Positions 1-11,602 are shown, numbered from the stretch's first letter. The stretch: DNA of 64,000 bases from Rana temporaria (GCF_905171775.1 NC_053491.1:107890682-107954681), one strand, 5' to 3'. Numbers and translations are program-made. The notes: generated by a model not told the origin, from the sequence alone.

Positions 1-24
1 AGCTTGGCTTCTTTTCCACACTCC

Positions 25-1031
25 AATGACTGCTGATAAAGGATGCTTACACTGCGCTGTCACCATTTGTGGAGGTGACAAAGATGGTGAGCCTGCTCAT
101 GCTGGAGCATACTTTGCATGACACTATGGAAAGGGCAGAGCAGTAGGAGGAAGAGGAGAACTTCCTTTCCTCACAAAACCTGTTTTATGCATCATTCTTG
201 CGACATCACAGAACACACAAGAGGAGAGGGAGGATGAGGAGGAGGATTCTGACAGTTTTGGAGGCATTGAAGCAGAGAAAGACACACGTAAAAACCTTAA
301 GTAATGGTTTTTAGTCCCCAGCAACCTTGGAAGTAGTATGTGGCTGAGAGGAGGCAGTTCCAGATTGATACAGAGTGTAATCCTCAGTGACCCTGAGGAC
401 TTTGATTCTCATGCTGCCGAAAACTTGCGCTGCATGGGATCCCTTATTCTTCAAAGCCTGTGAAAGTACCTGCAAGTTCGTGGCATCAAGGAGAAGGATC
501 ATTATTGGTTTGCAACCCTCCTTGACCACCGTTACAAGGGAAAAGTCTCTGAACTTATCCTGCCCTTACAGAGGGAGCACAGGATTAAATATCTTGAGGA
601 CACCTTAAAGAGGAGTTTATATAACACATTTCCAGACTGGTGAAGGGGGCTGCTTAAGTGATGCATTTAATAAATATTTTTGTCCTCAGTACCCAGGACT
701 GTCAGCTTCCACATCCCATTGCATCGGCAGCATCTGCACCATTGGGTGAAAAAATATCTAGGGGCAAAAACAGGCATGAAGAGCTTTCCAGTTGATGATC
801 CACTGTTTTGTTTGGCTCATGAGAATAGACCACTGTCCAGAAATTTCCCAGTATGAATTTGAGCTGCTGGGCTGCCCTGCATCCAGCGTTCCTTCCAAAC
901 AGGCATTCAATGCTGCCGGAGGTTTTGTGACAGATAAAAGAACGTGTCTGTCCACACACTACCTTGACTGGCTGACATTTGTTAAAATGAATCAGTCCTG
1001 GATTAGCAGCGACTATCAAGCCCCTGATTAA
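25..1031 (+). pseudogene. hAT transposase, C-terminal half (decayed)
   Basis: Broken reading frames encode the 3' half of a hAT (Ac/ZBED-type) transposase, the nuclear DNA-cutting enzyme of a cut-and-paste transposon. An early part (about 45-160) resembles the helical 'LLIKDAYTALSPFVEVTK' region. A middle part (about 480-640) has 'KEKDHYWFATLLDHRYK', and the end (about 830-1028) is the hAT dimerisation domain with 'CPASSVPSKQAFNAAGG' and 'MNQSWI', then a TAA stop at 1029-1031. Frames change between these blocks and there are in-frame stops, so it is not functional. The same blocks occur on the minus strand at 18971-19648, so this is a second copy of that family. The 5' half lies outside the window or is lost. 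I am sure of the family, less of exact edges. Confidence 0.85.
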
Positions 1032-1560
1032 ATGTTTTTGGGATCTGTAATCTTTGTAAGACTGTCTAGGCTGCCTAGCTTTGTGGGTGTTGATTTTATC
1101 TGTAAGAAAATTTTGAGCATAGGTTTCATGGGCACTATTAACACCCAAGGACCAACTTTTCCACTTGACAAGTGCAAATAATTGAATTTTTTTACAGAAA
1201 GGACAATTCTTGCTTTCATCAAATATACCTCTATAGGGTTACAGTGTGAAGGCACCACCAACACTCAAAGCCCAATTTTTCTGCACCAGTTTGACAGATG
1301 CATATACTTTCAATTTTTTACAGAAAGGCCAATTCTTGCTTTTATCAAGAGAACCACTGGCCATTTCCTGCTCTCTCTGGTGGGGTGTTCTCACAAGGGA
1401 TTGGAACTCTTGCTTGGCACTTGGACTTTTTTTCACACAAAATTTATATTATTGTATTATTGAGATTTATGTTACACTTATAAATATAGATTTTTTGAGG
1501 CTTTAGTCACTTTTATGATTATTTAGGTTCACTTTTCAACTGAACACATTTTTATTTGAA
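1032..1560. mobile_element. 3' flank of the hAT copy with two ~127-bp repeats
   Basis: Downstream of the transposase stop, a block with the core TTTTACAGAAAGG and 'CAATTCTTGCTTT' occurs at about 1188 and again at about 1316, roughly 127 bp apart. Between them is a stretch (CACCACCAACAC...GCCCAATTTTTCTG) resembling the subterminal repeats of the larger hAT element near 22615-22650. I read this as the subterminal part of the same hAT family; no terminal inverted repeat is recognisable before the next element at 1586. Confidence 0.5.
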
Positions 1561-1585
1561 TACCGTGGAGTGATTTGATCTCTTT

Positions 1586-2320
1586 GGGCCAGATTCACAG
1601 AAGAGATACGACGGCGTATCTCCTGATACACCGTAATATCTCTGTGATCTGCCCGTCCTAACTATGCGACTGATTCATAGAATCAGTTACGCATAGATAG
1701 CCATAAGATCCGACAGGTGTAATTGACTTACACTGTCGGATCTTAGGATGCAATTCTATGCCGGCCGCTAGGTGGCGATTCCATTGCGGTCGGGCGTAGA
1801 ATATGCAAATGACTAGTTACGGCGATCCACGAAGATCCGCTCGTTCGTCGCAATCCCGTACATCGTCGCTAGTCGTTTTTACCCGTCGCAAAGTTACACC
1901 TGCTTTAACATGGCTTATCTTTAGATCAGCCATGTTAAAGTATGGCCGTCATTCCCGCATCGAATTTCGATTTTTTTGCGTAAGACGTCCGGGAATACGA
2001 AACGCCGTAACGCATGTCGCATTTCAAAAAAAACTTTGGGGCGCCGTAATTTCACGCAAAGCACGTCGGGAAATTTAAACACAGAGCATGTGCAGAACGT
2101 TCGGCGCAGGAACGCGCCTAATTTAAATGGTGCCCGCCCCATTAAATGGTGCCCGCCCCATTAAATGGTGCCCGCCGAGCGGAATTACGTTACACCACCA
2201 CAAGTTTACAGGTAAGAGCTTTGTGAATCAGGCACTTACGCTGTAAACCTGCGGCGGTGTAACGTAAATCCGATACGTTACGCCGCTCGGGAGCAACGTA
2301 ATTGTACCTGAATCTGGCCC
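1586..2320. mobile_element. GGGCC...GGCCC TIR element, copy 1
   Basis: Starts GGGCCAGATTCACAG and ends with the inverted CTGAATCTGGCCC. The interior is a set of imperfect inverted repeats rich in CG-containing motifs (GATACGACGG, TTACGTAA-like). No transposase frame is present. Six other copies of similar length lie in this window, several with 3-bp target duplications. The flanks here (TTT left, CTT right) match only imperfectly. A short triplication of ATTAAATGGTGCCCGCCCC-like sequence sits at about 2125-2178. Superfamily unresolved: 3-bp duplications fit PIF/Harbinger- or CMC-type elements. Confidence 0.8.
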
Positions 2321-3599
2321 CTTGTGTTTGCTGCTCACTTGTTGCTTTGTGTTCAAATTTTCTTTCACACATACAGTAAGTACAAATACCTCCTCAATGG
2401 GCAGCAAGCCTTTACAATATTTAGGGCTGCTGAGTTTGGAATATAATAATATTTTTTTCTTGAAAAAATAATTAACTCATCTCTTAGAACTACATTGCTA
2501 TCTTGGGCTCCAATCAAACTACGGTACTTCCATGCTCTCCATCTATTGTGTGAAAAAGTTTGCCTTTGTCTCTAAAAAATGCTATTGTGATTTTTTTTTA
2601 TTTTCCTGCACAGAATAACAATTGCATTGGCTCTGTAATATAGGTGTGTGGTTTGTGCACATTAAAAGTATGTTACTGAATAGAAAATCACAACAAGCTA
2701 AGCTCTGTTAGTTGTTTTGCTTGTTTGGTGATTTATGTGACTATGATAGCTTTAGCTTTTTTTTAAGTACTGTATAATCCTATGATAGTTTTCACATTCT
2801 GCTTCCACTGTTCAGTTGTTACTGCTACACAAATAAATCTGTTGTTTTGGCAAATACTACCTACAACAAATGTATTTTGGGTTGGAAATCAATCATATTG
2901 GGTTGCCGCTACTGCATGTAAACTATGTATTAGAAAAGTAAATGATTATACGTGCAATTTATGTGATGCCATTATAATTGCTGTCACTAACACAGTTCCC
3001 AAGAGCCATAATGTTCTGTAATTGCAATTAATTTTTTTCCTTTTTTTGTAAATGTCCCCCAGGTCAGTCCCCACTATGCCTTTTGTTTGCAATCCCTTTG
3101 CCTTTTAGCTTTTTAGCTTAGAAATGGCCTTTACTGAAAACAAACATTTGTCTCCCATTGATTTCAATAAGGTTTCAGATTCCAGATCTGAACTTCAGTA
3201 ATGTTCACTGAACTGATCTTGGATATGTTTGGTTCATCACTGTTCATTATAGTTCTTGTAGATATGGAACCGTTGGTGCCACTTAAGGTACTGTGCCTTC
3301 ATATAATAATGTTTGTCCCCACAACCATGGAAAGTTAGGGCTTTACAAATTAAATCTGATCCAACTGTAATGTATATTCATATATTTTTTTTTTTTAAGA
3401 TGCACGTGTGTCTCATCATCTATGACCCTTTTGTGGCCTCCCTTATGTTTGCCCATTAGTGAGTTCTCACACACAGCCACCAAAACGAACTGATGTTTTT
3501 GTAAGTACACATGGTGCTCTATAATTCTCTATAATGTATTATGTTTTAGGAATTATAAATAAATGTTCTTTGTAATCTTTTAAATGTGTACCACTTTAA
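2321..3599. other. AT-rich spacer, nothing recognised
   Basis: No coding frame, terminal inverted repeat or tandem array that I can support. Short poly-T and poly-A runs only. It could be intergenic or intronic host DNA, or repeats too old to read. Confidence 0.5.
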
Positions 3600-3648
3600 C
3601 ACTCCTGAAAAAGTTGATGTCTATACCAATGAAACACATTGAGTTATA
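3600..3648 (+). ncRNA. hammerhead-ribozyme-like motif (Penelope-type tail)
   Basis: CCTGAAAAAG is followed by a weak hairpin (TTGATGT / ATACCAA) and then TGAAAC, the order of a hammerhead core (CUGANGA, stem II, GAAA). The second G of CUGANGA is A here, and no convincing stem III or cleavage triplet follows. Probably a decayed remnant; see the better copies at 6774, 26102, 43466 and 55640. Confidence 0.3.
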
Positions 3649-3863
3649 GTTCCAATTGGAGTGAACATTCCATGTTTACATACAGTATCTGCTGTAATCT
3701 GAATGTATGAAATATATATGTACATAAGCAAAATGAGGTTAAAAGAAAAAAGTTTAAGGCATAAAGTTATGTTGGCTGGTGAATTCAGATCTTAGAGGTG
3801 GTAAAAAGTATATTTTCAGTGCATTCTAAACTAAGATTTAAATATGAATTTCAGTAGCATGAG

Positions 3864-3962
3864 TACTGCTTGGACCTAGAAGAAGAGGACATACCCCAAA
3901 AGCTTGTCCTGAAAAATTGTATGTTAGTGCAAATAAAAAGAGTATCACGGACAGTCCTTTTC
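3864..3962 (+). mobile_element. 99-bp retro-insert with hammerhead-like motif and 13-bp TSD
   Basis: The 13-mer TCAGTAGCATGAG flanks this segment at 3851-3863 and 3963-3975, an exact target-site duplication. The insert holds a hammerhead-like block (about 3872-3912: CTAGAAGAAG, a GGACATACCCC hairpin, then AAAAGCTTGTC) and an AATAAA at about 3933. This is the pattern expected of a severely 5'-truncated Penelope-like 3' tail. The core carries an inserted A and lacks GAAA, so it should be catalytically dead. Confidence 0.65.
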
Positions 3963-3989
3963 TCAGTAGCATGAGCTAAAGTTTTTAAT

Positions 3990-4816
3990 GTTTTTGACCC
4001 GCGGACCCGATCTCCGCCGGATTCCTGCGATCGGTCACAGGAGCTGAAGAATGGGGAGAGGTGTGTGTAAACACACCTTCCCCATTCTTCACAGTGGCGC
4101 TGTCATTGATCGTCTGTTCCCTGATTTAGGGAAAGGCGATCAATGACGTCACACGTCCAGCCCCCCTACAGTTAGAAACACATATGGGGTCACACTTAAC
4201 CCCTTGGCGCCCCCTAGTGGTTAACTCCCAAACTGCAATTGTTCTTTTCACAGTAAACAATGCATTTTTATAGCACTTTTTGCTGTGAAAATGACAATGG
4301 TCCCAAAAATGTGTCAAAATTGTCCGATGTGTTCACCATAATGTCGCAGTCACGAAAAAAAAAAACGCTGATCGCCGCCATTAGTACTAAAAAAAATATA
4401 TTAATAAAAATGCAATAAAACTATCCCCTATTTTGTAAACGCTATAAATTTTGCGCAAACCAATCGATAAACCCTTTTTGCGATTTTTTTTTTTACCAAA
4501 AATACGTAGAAGAATACGTATTGGCCTAAACTGAGGAAAAATTGTTTTTTTTTATATATTTTTGGGGGATATTTTATTTAGCAAAAAGTAAAAATTGTCG
4601 CTCTATTTTTGTTTATAGCGCAAAAAATAAAAAACCGCAGAGGTGATCAAATACCACCAAAAGAAATCTCTATTTGTGGGAAAAAAAAGGACTCCAATTT
4701 TGTTTGGAAGCCACGTCGCAGGACCGCTCGATTGTCAGTTAAAGCGACGCAGTGCCGAATCGCAAAAAGGGGCCTGGTCCTTTACCTGCATATTGGTCCG
4801 GGTCTTAAGTGGTTAA
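3990..4816. mobile_element. TTAACCACTT-family element, left end lost
   Basis: The right end is GGTCTTAAGTGGTTAA, the inverted form of the TTAACCACTTAA ends seen at 38705 and 41219. The interior shares the family's landmarks: the hairpin around GTGTGTAAACACACC (about 4060-4095), CCCCTAGTGGTTAACTCC, the GTGTCAAAATTGTCCGA block and TTTGCGCAAACCAATCGAT. The left TIR is missing. No coding frame; non-autonomous. Confidence 0.8.
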
Positions 4817-6045
4817 TTAGAAAAAACATTTTGGGGAAATAAATATTGGGGGGATAAGTAACTAATTCATTAGTTATTTTGCTTATGTACAGTCTGTAAT
4901 TATGATCTGTATAGTTTACCAAGATATAAAAACACTAACTTGCACAACCTGTTAATTTTTGCGATTGAAAGCTAGTTGAAACTACCTGAAAATGACATGT
5001 GTGCCCAAAATTAGAGTTCATGAAAATATTTGGGTATATCCAAACACATTACACACAGTTTCATTCCAGTTTGTGTAGATACAATCAACCCCATGTGAGC
5101 CCACAAACATTGAAGATATATGTAAGTTTCTATCTTTTACATGTTAAAATTGTGTGTCATAATGTGACTGTCATCAATTAAAAATTAAGATCTGGTAATG
5201 TTAAGGTATATAAATATTTTCACCTTTTATTTATTTGTGAATAATTTATATCCTGAGGCATTGCTTTGGCTAGCGTTAATTCACCATGGCAATCATTAGA
5301 TACATCAGCCAGTGCTATAGCATCTCCTGCTATTCCAATATTGCTTAACACACTTTTAGGTTTATTTTTTGGAGATGGCACATTTTTGTACGTTTGTGTC
5401 ATGCAACCAATCAGAAAAGTAATTCCTTCAATAAATTACAGCACTTTTCACATTGCCATTGAACATCACTGCCTTGGGCTGTGTCTTTACTTTAATGGTA
5501 TGTACTGTGCAATATGCAAATAACCTATAAGTGTGACAGTTACATTAGTCAACATTTTTGAATCAACATTTTTATACCTGCCTGGACAACTTGACTGCAT
5601 AGGCAATTTTTTTTATACTTTGAAATAGTATGTTTGGAATAATACATTCTAGCTGGATTTATGTGGTGAACTAGATAGTAAATTGAGTTAGAAGGGTGGA
5701 ATTCAATCTATTGCTTTGACAAAACCAGTCCCTTAAGCTTTTGCTTTAGTCTCTGCATGGACTTATCCACAGAGAAGAGACCACACAGACACTACAAAAG
5801 ACAGATCACATGTGATTAGTCACACATATTTTGATTCCTGATCTTGTGACTGTTAAAGGCTGTAGGCAAGTTAAACACATAAGTAGAAGATCAGAGAATC
5901 TGTCACACTGTCCACTGGCTTTTTATTATGAAACAATATCACCTGCATTGTACTGGGTAAACTCAGTTTTTTTTTTTTGCCTGCTACATCAGATGTATCC
6001 TGCCCAGAAGTCAAGTGAGAATTGAGAGGCAAAATATAAAAAGGA
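4817..6045. other. AT-rich spacer, nothing recognised
   Basis: Frames shorter than 90 codons without recognisable domains, and no inverted or tandem repeats that stand out. I cannot say whether this is host intron or intergenic DNA. Confidence 0.5.
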
Positions 6046-6773
6046 GCCCACAACATGAAAAAAATAAAATAAAATGGTTGTATGCAGATGATGTCATAAA
6101 TATATTGAAGAAGCGCTAAATACTGGTTTAACAAAGTGCTATGTGAATAAAATTAGTGCAAATAAATCTAATGATAAAGTGCATCACAACAGTATAATGT
6201 TAGCAATATAAAGTCCATAAAGATAAAATATAATAAAACTAAAACCAAGTCCATATGACAAGTTCTTATAAATAGTGAATCCACAAAAAATCTGATCATC
6301 CAGGGAGCAAATCAGTCCTTATCACAGCAGGATGGTTTCATAGATGAGCAAAATGAAGAGAGGAGGAAAGAGACGGGGAAAGGGACAGGCAATGGAGTCC
6401 AAGTCTGGAAAATATGTAGATTATAATGACAGATTCCTCATATCCTCCCCAGGTGGTAATAGCCTCTTACCTTATAGATAGACCCTGCTTGGTCTAATGG
6501 TGCATTGAACGATGATGGCCAGCCAGCGGTAGTTGCTCCTTCCCCCTCAGTGTGTTTTGGACAGGACACCACTGCAATACTGCCTCCAATCTCAGCACAG
6601 ATTTCCTAAAGGTGTATCTCCAGATCTGAGAATTTAAAAGCAAGAAAAAAGGATCTCCATAGTGTAGTAGATTAAAAGGCACAAAGGTCCATTTATTAAA
6701 ATAAGTAATTGGCAATATAAAAAGCAAAATATGCCATAAAGGTAAAAACAGCATCAAAAATACAGGGACTTCT

Positions 6774-6831
6774 AAGCTCCTCCCGACACGTTGCGTCACT
6801 GTCATGTGACTTTATCAAGGGAGTAGGAGCC
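6774..6831 (-). ncRNA. hammerhead-ribozyme-like motif in Penelope 3' region
   Basis: On the minus strand: stem I 5' strand (CUCCC), then UUGAUAA, an extra A, stem II GUCAC/GUGAC around a UGACA-type loop, GCAAC in place of GAAAC, then GUGUC and the stem I 3' strand GGGAG. The layout matches a hammerhead with a very short stem III and cleavage after GUC. Deviations (C3 to U, G8 to A, and C in GAAA) predict that this copy does not cleave. Hammerheads in Penelope elements are established for animals; the assignment of this copy is my inference. Confidence 0.5.
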
Positions 6832-6860
6832 AGGTGACCATGGTGAACTTATACAGACAT

Positions 6861-7603
6861 GGGCCCGGATTCAAATACGAGTTTCGACAGCGTATCTCCG
6901 GATACTCCGTCGTAACTCTGAGTGTGTGGGGTCGTATATATGCGCCTGATTCTTAGAATCAGTTACGCATAGATTTCCCTAAGATCCGACCGGCGTAAGT
7001 CTCTTACACCGTCATATCTTAAGCTGCATATTTACGTTGGCCGCTAGGTGGCGCTTCCGTAGATTTTTGCAAGGAATATGCAAATTAGGTAGATACGCCG
7101 ATTCAGAAATGTACGTCCACCCGGTGCATTTTTTTACATCGTTTACGTAAGGCTTTTTCCGGCGTAAAGTTACCCCTGCTATATGAGGCGTATCCTATGT
7201 TAAGAATGGACGTCGGGCCAGCGTCAAATTTTACGTCGATTACGTCGTTTGTGTAAGTCGTTCGCGAATAGGGCTGTACGTAAGTTACGTTCACGTCGAA
7301 AGCATTGCCTATTTGCGACATAATTTGGAGCATGCGCACTGGGATACGTTCACGGACGGCGCCATGCGCCATTAGTCGAAAACGTAATTTACCTGGGGTC
7401 AGCCTTCATTACCATACAACACGCCCACTGCATGGATAATTTGAGTTCCGCTGGCTTACGCCGAACCACATACGCTACGCCGCCTTAACTTAGGGCGCAA
7501 GTTCTTTCTGAATACGGAACTTGCGCCCTAAGTTACGGCGGCGTAATCTATCTGAGATACGTTACGCCCGCCGATAGATACGAAAATGTATCCGAATCCA
7601 GGC
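6861..7603. mobile_element. GGGCC...GGCC TIR element, copy 2 (inside Penelope tail)
   Basis: Starts GGGCCCGGATTCAAATACG and ends inverted with ATCCGAATCCAGGC. CAT stands directly before it (6858-6860) and after it (7604-7606), a candidate 3-bp target duplication. Subterminal inverted repeats (CTTAGGGCGCAAG / CTTGCGCCCTAAG at 7490-7530) form a hairpin. No coding frame. It divides the 3' region of the Penelope-like element and is therefore younger. Confidence 0.8.
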
Positions 7604-7840
7604 CATGGTAATTACGGACATCTGGGAGTGCAAAACTCTGGCTCTCACTAACTGGAAACAGTAACAATGGTAATAGTATAAAAGGAAGCCTAAATAACAA
7701 AATGAAAGGTGATAATAAATACCAGAGAAGGAATGGTGAATGAAAGAGAGAAAGAAGAATAACTAAGAGAAAAAGAGAAAAAAAAGGAGAAAAAGAAAGA
7801 TACTTTTTTTTAAAGAATCATCCAACAAAATATTAAATAC

Positions 7841-8339
7841 TAATAATTGGAAATAAAGCAATTAAAATCGAACTCTATATTAAGACCTGCGGGGGCAAAG
7901 GAGTGAATTTTGAAAATACAGCGAGATTCGAATTTACTAAGGGTAATTATTTTGTTACTTCCTCGCCAGTGGGGCTTAAACTTTTCAATGCCCCAGAACA
8001 AGAGTGAACTCGGGTCTTTTCCATGGAATTCTGCATAATGTCTAGAGACACTTTGTTTCGGATAGCCTGACTTGATATTCTGAACATGTTCTCTTTCCAA
8101 AGGGGTCTTTTCGTTCTGCCCACGTATTGGAAATTGCACGAGCACTCCAATACGTAGACTATTCCCTCTGTTCTGCAAGTAATAAAGTCCTTAATACTAT
8201 ATTTCTTCCCTGTAGTGGTAGCACTAAATTCTTCTTTCTTCTTTTTCTTGAAAGATGTATGCGTAACAAGTTTTGCACAGATATAACCCCTTTGCCTCAA
8301 AAAAGGTGAAGGTTTTTTTTGTACGGGGGTCCAGAACAT
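7841..8339 (-). pseudogene. Penelope-like element GIY-YIG endonuclease domain
   Basis: Two overlapping minus-strand frames (8339-7947 and 8178-7840) together encode the C-terminal endonuclease of a Penelope-like retroelement, which nicks target DNA to prime reverse transcription. Visible motifs are 'GIVYVLECSC', 'QYVGRTKRPL' (the GIY-YIG pair and the conserved Arg), 'REHVQNI', 'SRHYAEFHGKDPSSL' and a tail ending 'DFNCFI'. The frame changes by one base at about 8090, so this copy is broken. The protein start and the whole reverse transcriptase are absent. Family call is firm because motif order and spacing fit; no claim on activity. Confidence 0.85.
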
Positions 8340-8349
8340 TCTTAGCTAT

Positions 8350-9860
8350 TATGTTGTTTAGCTAAAAATGTTGTTTTTCAGCATGTCTAAAAAACTACGC
8401 TTTCCCAACTTCATCATTAAAACGATGTTGCCTACACACCATCGTTTTTAAAAAATTATCTAGCAAAGCACGGTGACGTACAACACGTACGACAGCACTT
8501 TAACTGCTTGCCGACCAGCCGCCGTCATTCTACGGCGGCAGGTCGGCTCTCCTGGGCGAGAGCCCGTAGCTCTACGTCGGCTCTTTGAGCCGCCACTAGG
8601 GGCGCGTGCGCACCCCCCGCTCGCCCCCGACTCCCGTGCGTGTGCCCGGCGGGCGCGTTCGCCGCCGGGCACACGCGATCGCTCGTTACAGAGCGGGGAC
8701 CGGGAGCTGTGTGTGTAAACACAGCTCTCGGTCCTGTCAGCGGGGGAAATGCTGATCTTCTGTTCATACAATGTATGAACAGAGGATCAGTGTTTCCCCT
8801 AGTGAGTCCACCCCCCCCCACAGTAAGAACACACCCAGGCATACTTAACCCATTCCCCGCCCCCTAGTGTTAACCCCTTCACTGCCAGTGGCATTTTTAT
8901 AGTAATCCAATGCATTTTTATAGCACTGATCACTATAAAAATGCCAATGGTCCCAAAAATGTGTCAAAAGTGTCCGAAGTGTCCGCCATAATGTCGCAGT
9001 ACCGAAAAAAAAATCGCTGATCGCCGCCATTACTAGTAAAAAAAAATATTAATAAAAATGCCATAAAAATACCCCCTATTTTGTAAACGCTATAACTTTT
9101 GCGCAAACCAATCAATTAACGCTTATTGCGATTTTTTTTTACGAAAAATATATAGAAGAATACGTATCGGCCTAAACTGAGGAAAAAAAATTTTTTTATA
9201 TATATTTTTGGGGGATATTTATTATGGCAAAAAGTATTAATTTTTTTCAAAATTGTCGCTATATTTTTGTTTATAGCGCAAAAAATAAAAACCGCAGAGG
9301 TGATCAAATACCACCAAAAGAAAGCTCTATTTGTGGGAAAAAAAGGACGCCAATTTTGTTTGGGAGCCACGTCGCACGACCGCGCAATTGTCTGTTAAAG
9401 CGACGCAGTCCCGAATCGCAAAAAGGTCTCTGGTCTTTGGGCAGCAATATGGTCCGGGGGTAAGTGGTTAAAGGGGAAGTTCCATTCGCCTTTGGGCTGC
9501 TTTAGCTGATTCCGTGTTAGTAAAAGACGATTCGCGCTTTTTTGTCTGTTACAGCGTGATGAATGTGCTTACTCCATTATGAACGGTAGTTTTACCAGAA
9601 CGAGCGCTCCTGTCTAATAACTTGCTTCTGAGCATGCGCAAATTTTTTTCATCGTTTTAGCCCACACACGATTATTTTTTACAACCCTAAAAACGACATT
9701 GTTTAAAACGACGTTAAAAAATGCAGCATGTTCGAATTATTTTTTTTTCGTTTTTCAGAACCTGAAAAATTATGTGAAGCCCACACGATCATTTTAAATG
9801 ACGTTTTTGAAATACAACGTTTTTTTCATGCTGAAAAATGATCGTGTGTACGCGGCATTA
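8350..9860. mobile_element. GCCGCGTACACACGA-type MITE, split by a TTAA element
   Basis: The right end reads GATCGTGTGTACGCGGCATTA at 9840-9860. The left arm (from about 8350) is an inverted, diverged counterpart with TTTTTCAGCATG and CCTACACACCATCG. The unit is also at 47930-48369, which gives the uninterrupted order AGCAAAGCGTGGTGACG...GGGAAGTTCCATTCG. Here that order is broken at 8500-9471 by another element. No coding capacity. Confidence 0.75.
8500..9471. mobile_element. TTAACCACTT-family element, complete copy
   Basis: Bounded by TTAACTGCTTGCCGACC and GTCCGGGGGTAAGTGGTTAA. Compared with the related MITE at 48060-48100, the host sequence resumes directly after it, and the TTAA is present at both junctions, consistent with a TTAA target duplication. 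The left third is GC-rich (8515-8700) with a hairpin around GTGTGTGTAAACACA, and the rest is AT-rich. About 970 bp, non-coding. TTAA targets fit piggyBac- or Kolobok-type transposases; which one is not determinable here. Confidence 0.85.
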
Positions 9861-10195
9861 GGTCACGAAGTGTCGGGGCCCGTCTATAGACAAATCTAGG
9901 GAATGGTGGTAGCCGATGCATTTAACTTCACGCAGGTTTTAAATAATATATTTATCCATTTCGAGGTGCACAATATATACACTGTATATTCTTATGATGC
10001 AAACTATCATACATTTTGCATATCACTATATAATTTAAAGTAATCTAAAAAATTTTAAAAAATTGTCACTTTGGATAGAGTACAGAAGTGTTTGTGTCCA
10101 TAACAGGGTTTTATTGTTGTCTGTGTCAATTCTAGAAAAATGCACTCTCTTTTGTTGTCCTGTGACAACTATCACAGATTGTGAAAGCAAGAGTC
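9861..10195. other. unassigned spacer
   Basis: AT-rich sequence without a recognised repeat, coding frame or structure. Confidence 0.45.
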
Positions 10196-10863
10196 AAGCC
10201 CCATATACACTATCAGTTTTCCTGCAGGTTTTTCTCTTCAGGTTTACCAAAACCATCTAATATGAGGTCAAACCTTAAGGCCCCGTACACACGACTGGAT
10301 CTATCCACTGGGATTGATCCGCGGATCAGTTCCAGCAGATAGATCCGGTCGCGTGTACGTCCAAACGGACATTTCCCAGCGGATAAAAATCCAGCCGACG
10401 GATTTCCAGCGGATAAAAATTTCTTAGCATGCTAAGAAATGTATCCGCTGGAATCCAGTCCAGCGGACTGATCCGGTCGTCTGTTTAGACTCACCGGATC
10501 AGTCCGTCCGCTCCCATCCCTCGCATGCGTCGTAATGATTCGACGCATGCGTGGAAGTATTTACCTTCAGGGTCGCGCATGTCGCCGCGTCATCGTCGCG
10601 GCGACGGCGCGGCCACGTCACCGCGGATGTATTCCGCGGGGATTTCGATCTGATGGTGTGTACAGCCATCAGATTCAAATCCGCCAGAGGATTTATCCGC
10701 TGGAAACGGTCCGGCGGACCGTTTCCAGCAGATATCCTGTCGTGTGTACAAGGCCTAAGAGTTTCAATTTGTATGCAATCAGGCAGGCCCTTGCACTACA
10801 TGGTTTTGGTAAACCCGAAGAGAAAACCCTGCAGGAAAACTGTTAGTGTGTATGGGGCTTTAG
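10196..10863. mobile_element. MITE with AGCCCCATA TIRs, host of a second MITE
   Basis: AGCCCCATATACACTATCAG... TTTACCAAAACCAT on the left is inverted on the right as ATGGTTTTGGTAAACC...GTGTGTATGGGGCT. The two arms (about 80-100 bp each) are separated only by the younger insertion at 10278-10756. Without it the element would be a near-complete hairpin of under 200 bp. Confidence 0.75.
10278..10756. mobile_element. GGCCCCGTACACACGAC MITE
   Basis: Left end AGGCCCCGTACACACGACTG and right end CGTGTGTACAAGGCCT are inverted. Internal sub-palindromes repeat the GGATCCGCTGGAAAT-type motif (10370-10460) and flank a short GC-rich core (10570-10640). Non-coding, inserted in the arm junction of the MITE at 10196-10863. 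A relative lies at 15719-16203. Confidence 0.8.
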
Positions 10864-11043
10864 TCCAAAATGATGATCCTTTTCCACCAGAACAGGAAAG
10901 GAGAGGAAATATTTCAATTAGCACAACAGTGACAGGTGCGTTTGGCCTGCAGTTTAACACCTTTTGCTTCAAATGGATTTTGCATTTACTGATGTGTAAA
11001 AGAACTTGAGCCAAAGAGATCATTTTACTAATTTCAGAGAAAT

Positions 11044-11602
11044 TAAAGTAGACCTTTAGGCAAAACGTTTTCTTTTCATTTTTGGATAGAGTAAGGGAGG
11101 GTTATAACCCCAGTTAGGATTATTTTTGCCATCTTTGTCCCATTGGGGACATTTCACTTCACTTCCTGTCCCCAAGACAAAACAGGAAGTAAGAGAAAAA
11201 CCCTGCAGATTAAGGGAATCTCTTGGGAAACGCCAAGTCACCAGAACTAGTGTCCCCATTCAAATATTTCCCCTCTATTACTTTTCTGGGGACAACCCAC
11301 ATTTTTGGATTTTCTTTTACTTTCACTTTCAATGATAATGGTAAACAGTACATATATAGGGGGTGAATCTACCTAACAGGGACACAGACAGCAATAAAAA
11401 CAAACAGGTGTTCTAATTCATCTCTCCTTTATACAAAACAAAACACAAAGTTTTAGCTATACTTTAACGCTCACTTCCTGCTGTGTCTACAGGACAGGAA
11501 GTTAAGGGAAATCTCCCCAATAAACATAGATGGGCATAAAAAAACGCATAACCCCTCCCTGCTCTGTTTAAAATAAAAAAAAGCTTTAGAATTACTTTAA
11601 CA
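11044..11602. mobile_element. TTAAAG-ended MITE pair
   Basis: TTAAAGTAGACCTTTAGGC at 11044 is inverted at about 11450-11467 (TAGCTATACTTTAA), and a second outward end (GAATTACTTTAA) follows at 11591-11602, with CACTTCCTGCTG/ACAGGAAGT repeats between. This looks like one MITE plus a partial second copy sharing an end. The same family is probably present at 17636-17935. Non-coding. Confidence 0.6.

Larger units (their letters stand above)
6046..8345 (-). mobile_element. Penelope-like retroelement, 3' part, interrupted
   Basis: Read on the minus strand, a GIY-YIG endonuclease coding end (8339-7841) is followed by a T-rich 3' region, a hammerhead-like motif (6831-6774) and a tail with AATAAA-type sequence down to at least about 6650. 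This order is that of a Penelope-like element (PLE): reverse transcriptase, then GIY-YIG, then a 3' repeat that may carry a hammerhead. A GGGCC element (6861-7603) is inserted in the 3' region. The reverse transcriptase part is missing because the copy stops where a MITE starts at about 8350. The downstream edge (6046-6500) is uncertain. Confidence 0.7.

Noticed and set aside
702..1148. 148-codon minus-strand frame
   Set aside because: It is antisense to the hAT dimerisation-domain coding sequence, which has a clear homology on the plus strand.
10551..11009. 152-codon plus-strand frame
   Set aside because: Lies over two nested MITEs and flanking DNA; CpG-rich composition explains the lack of stops.
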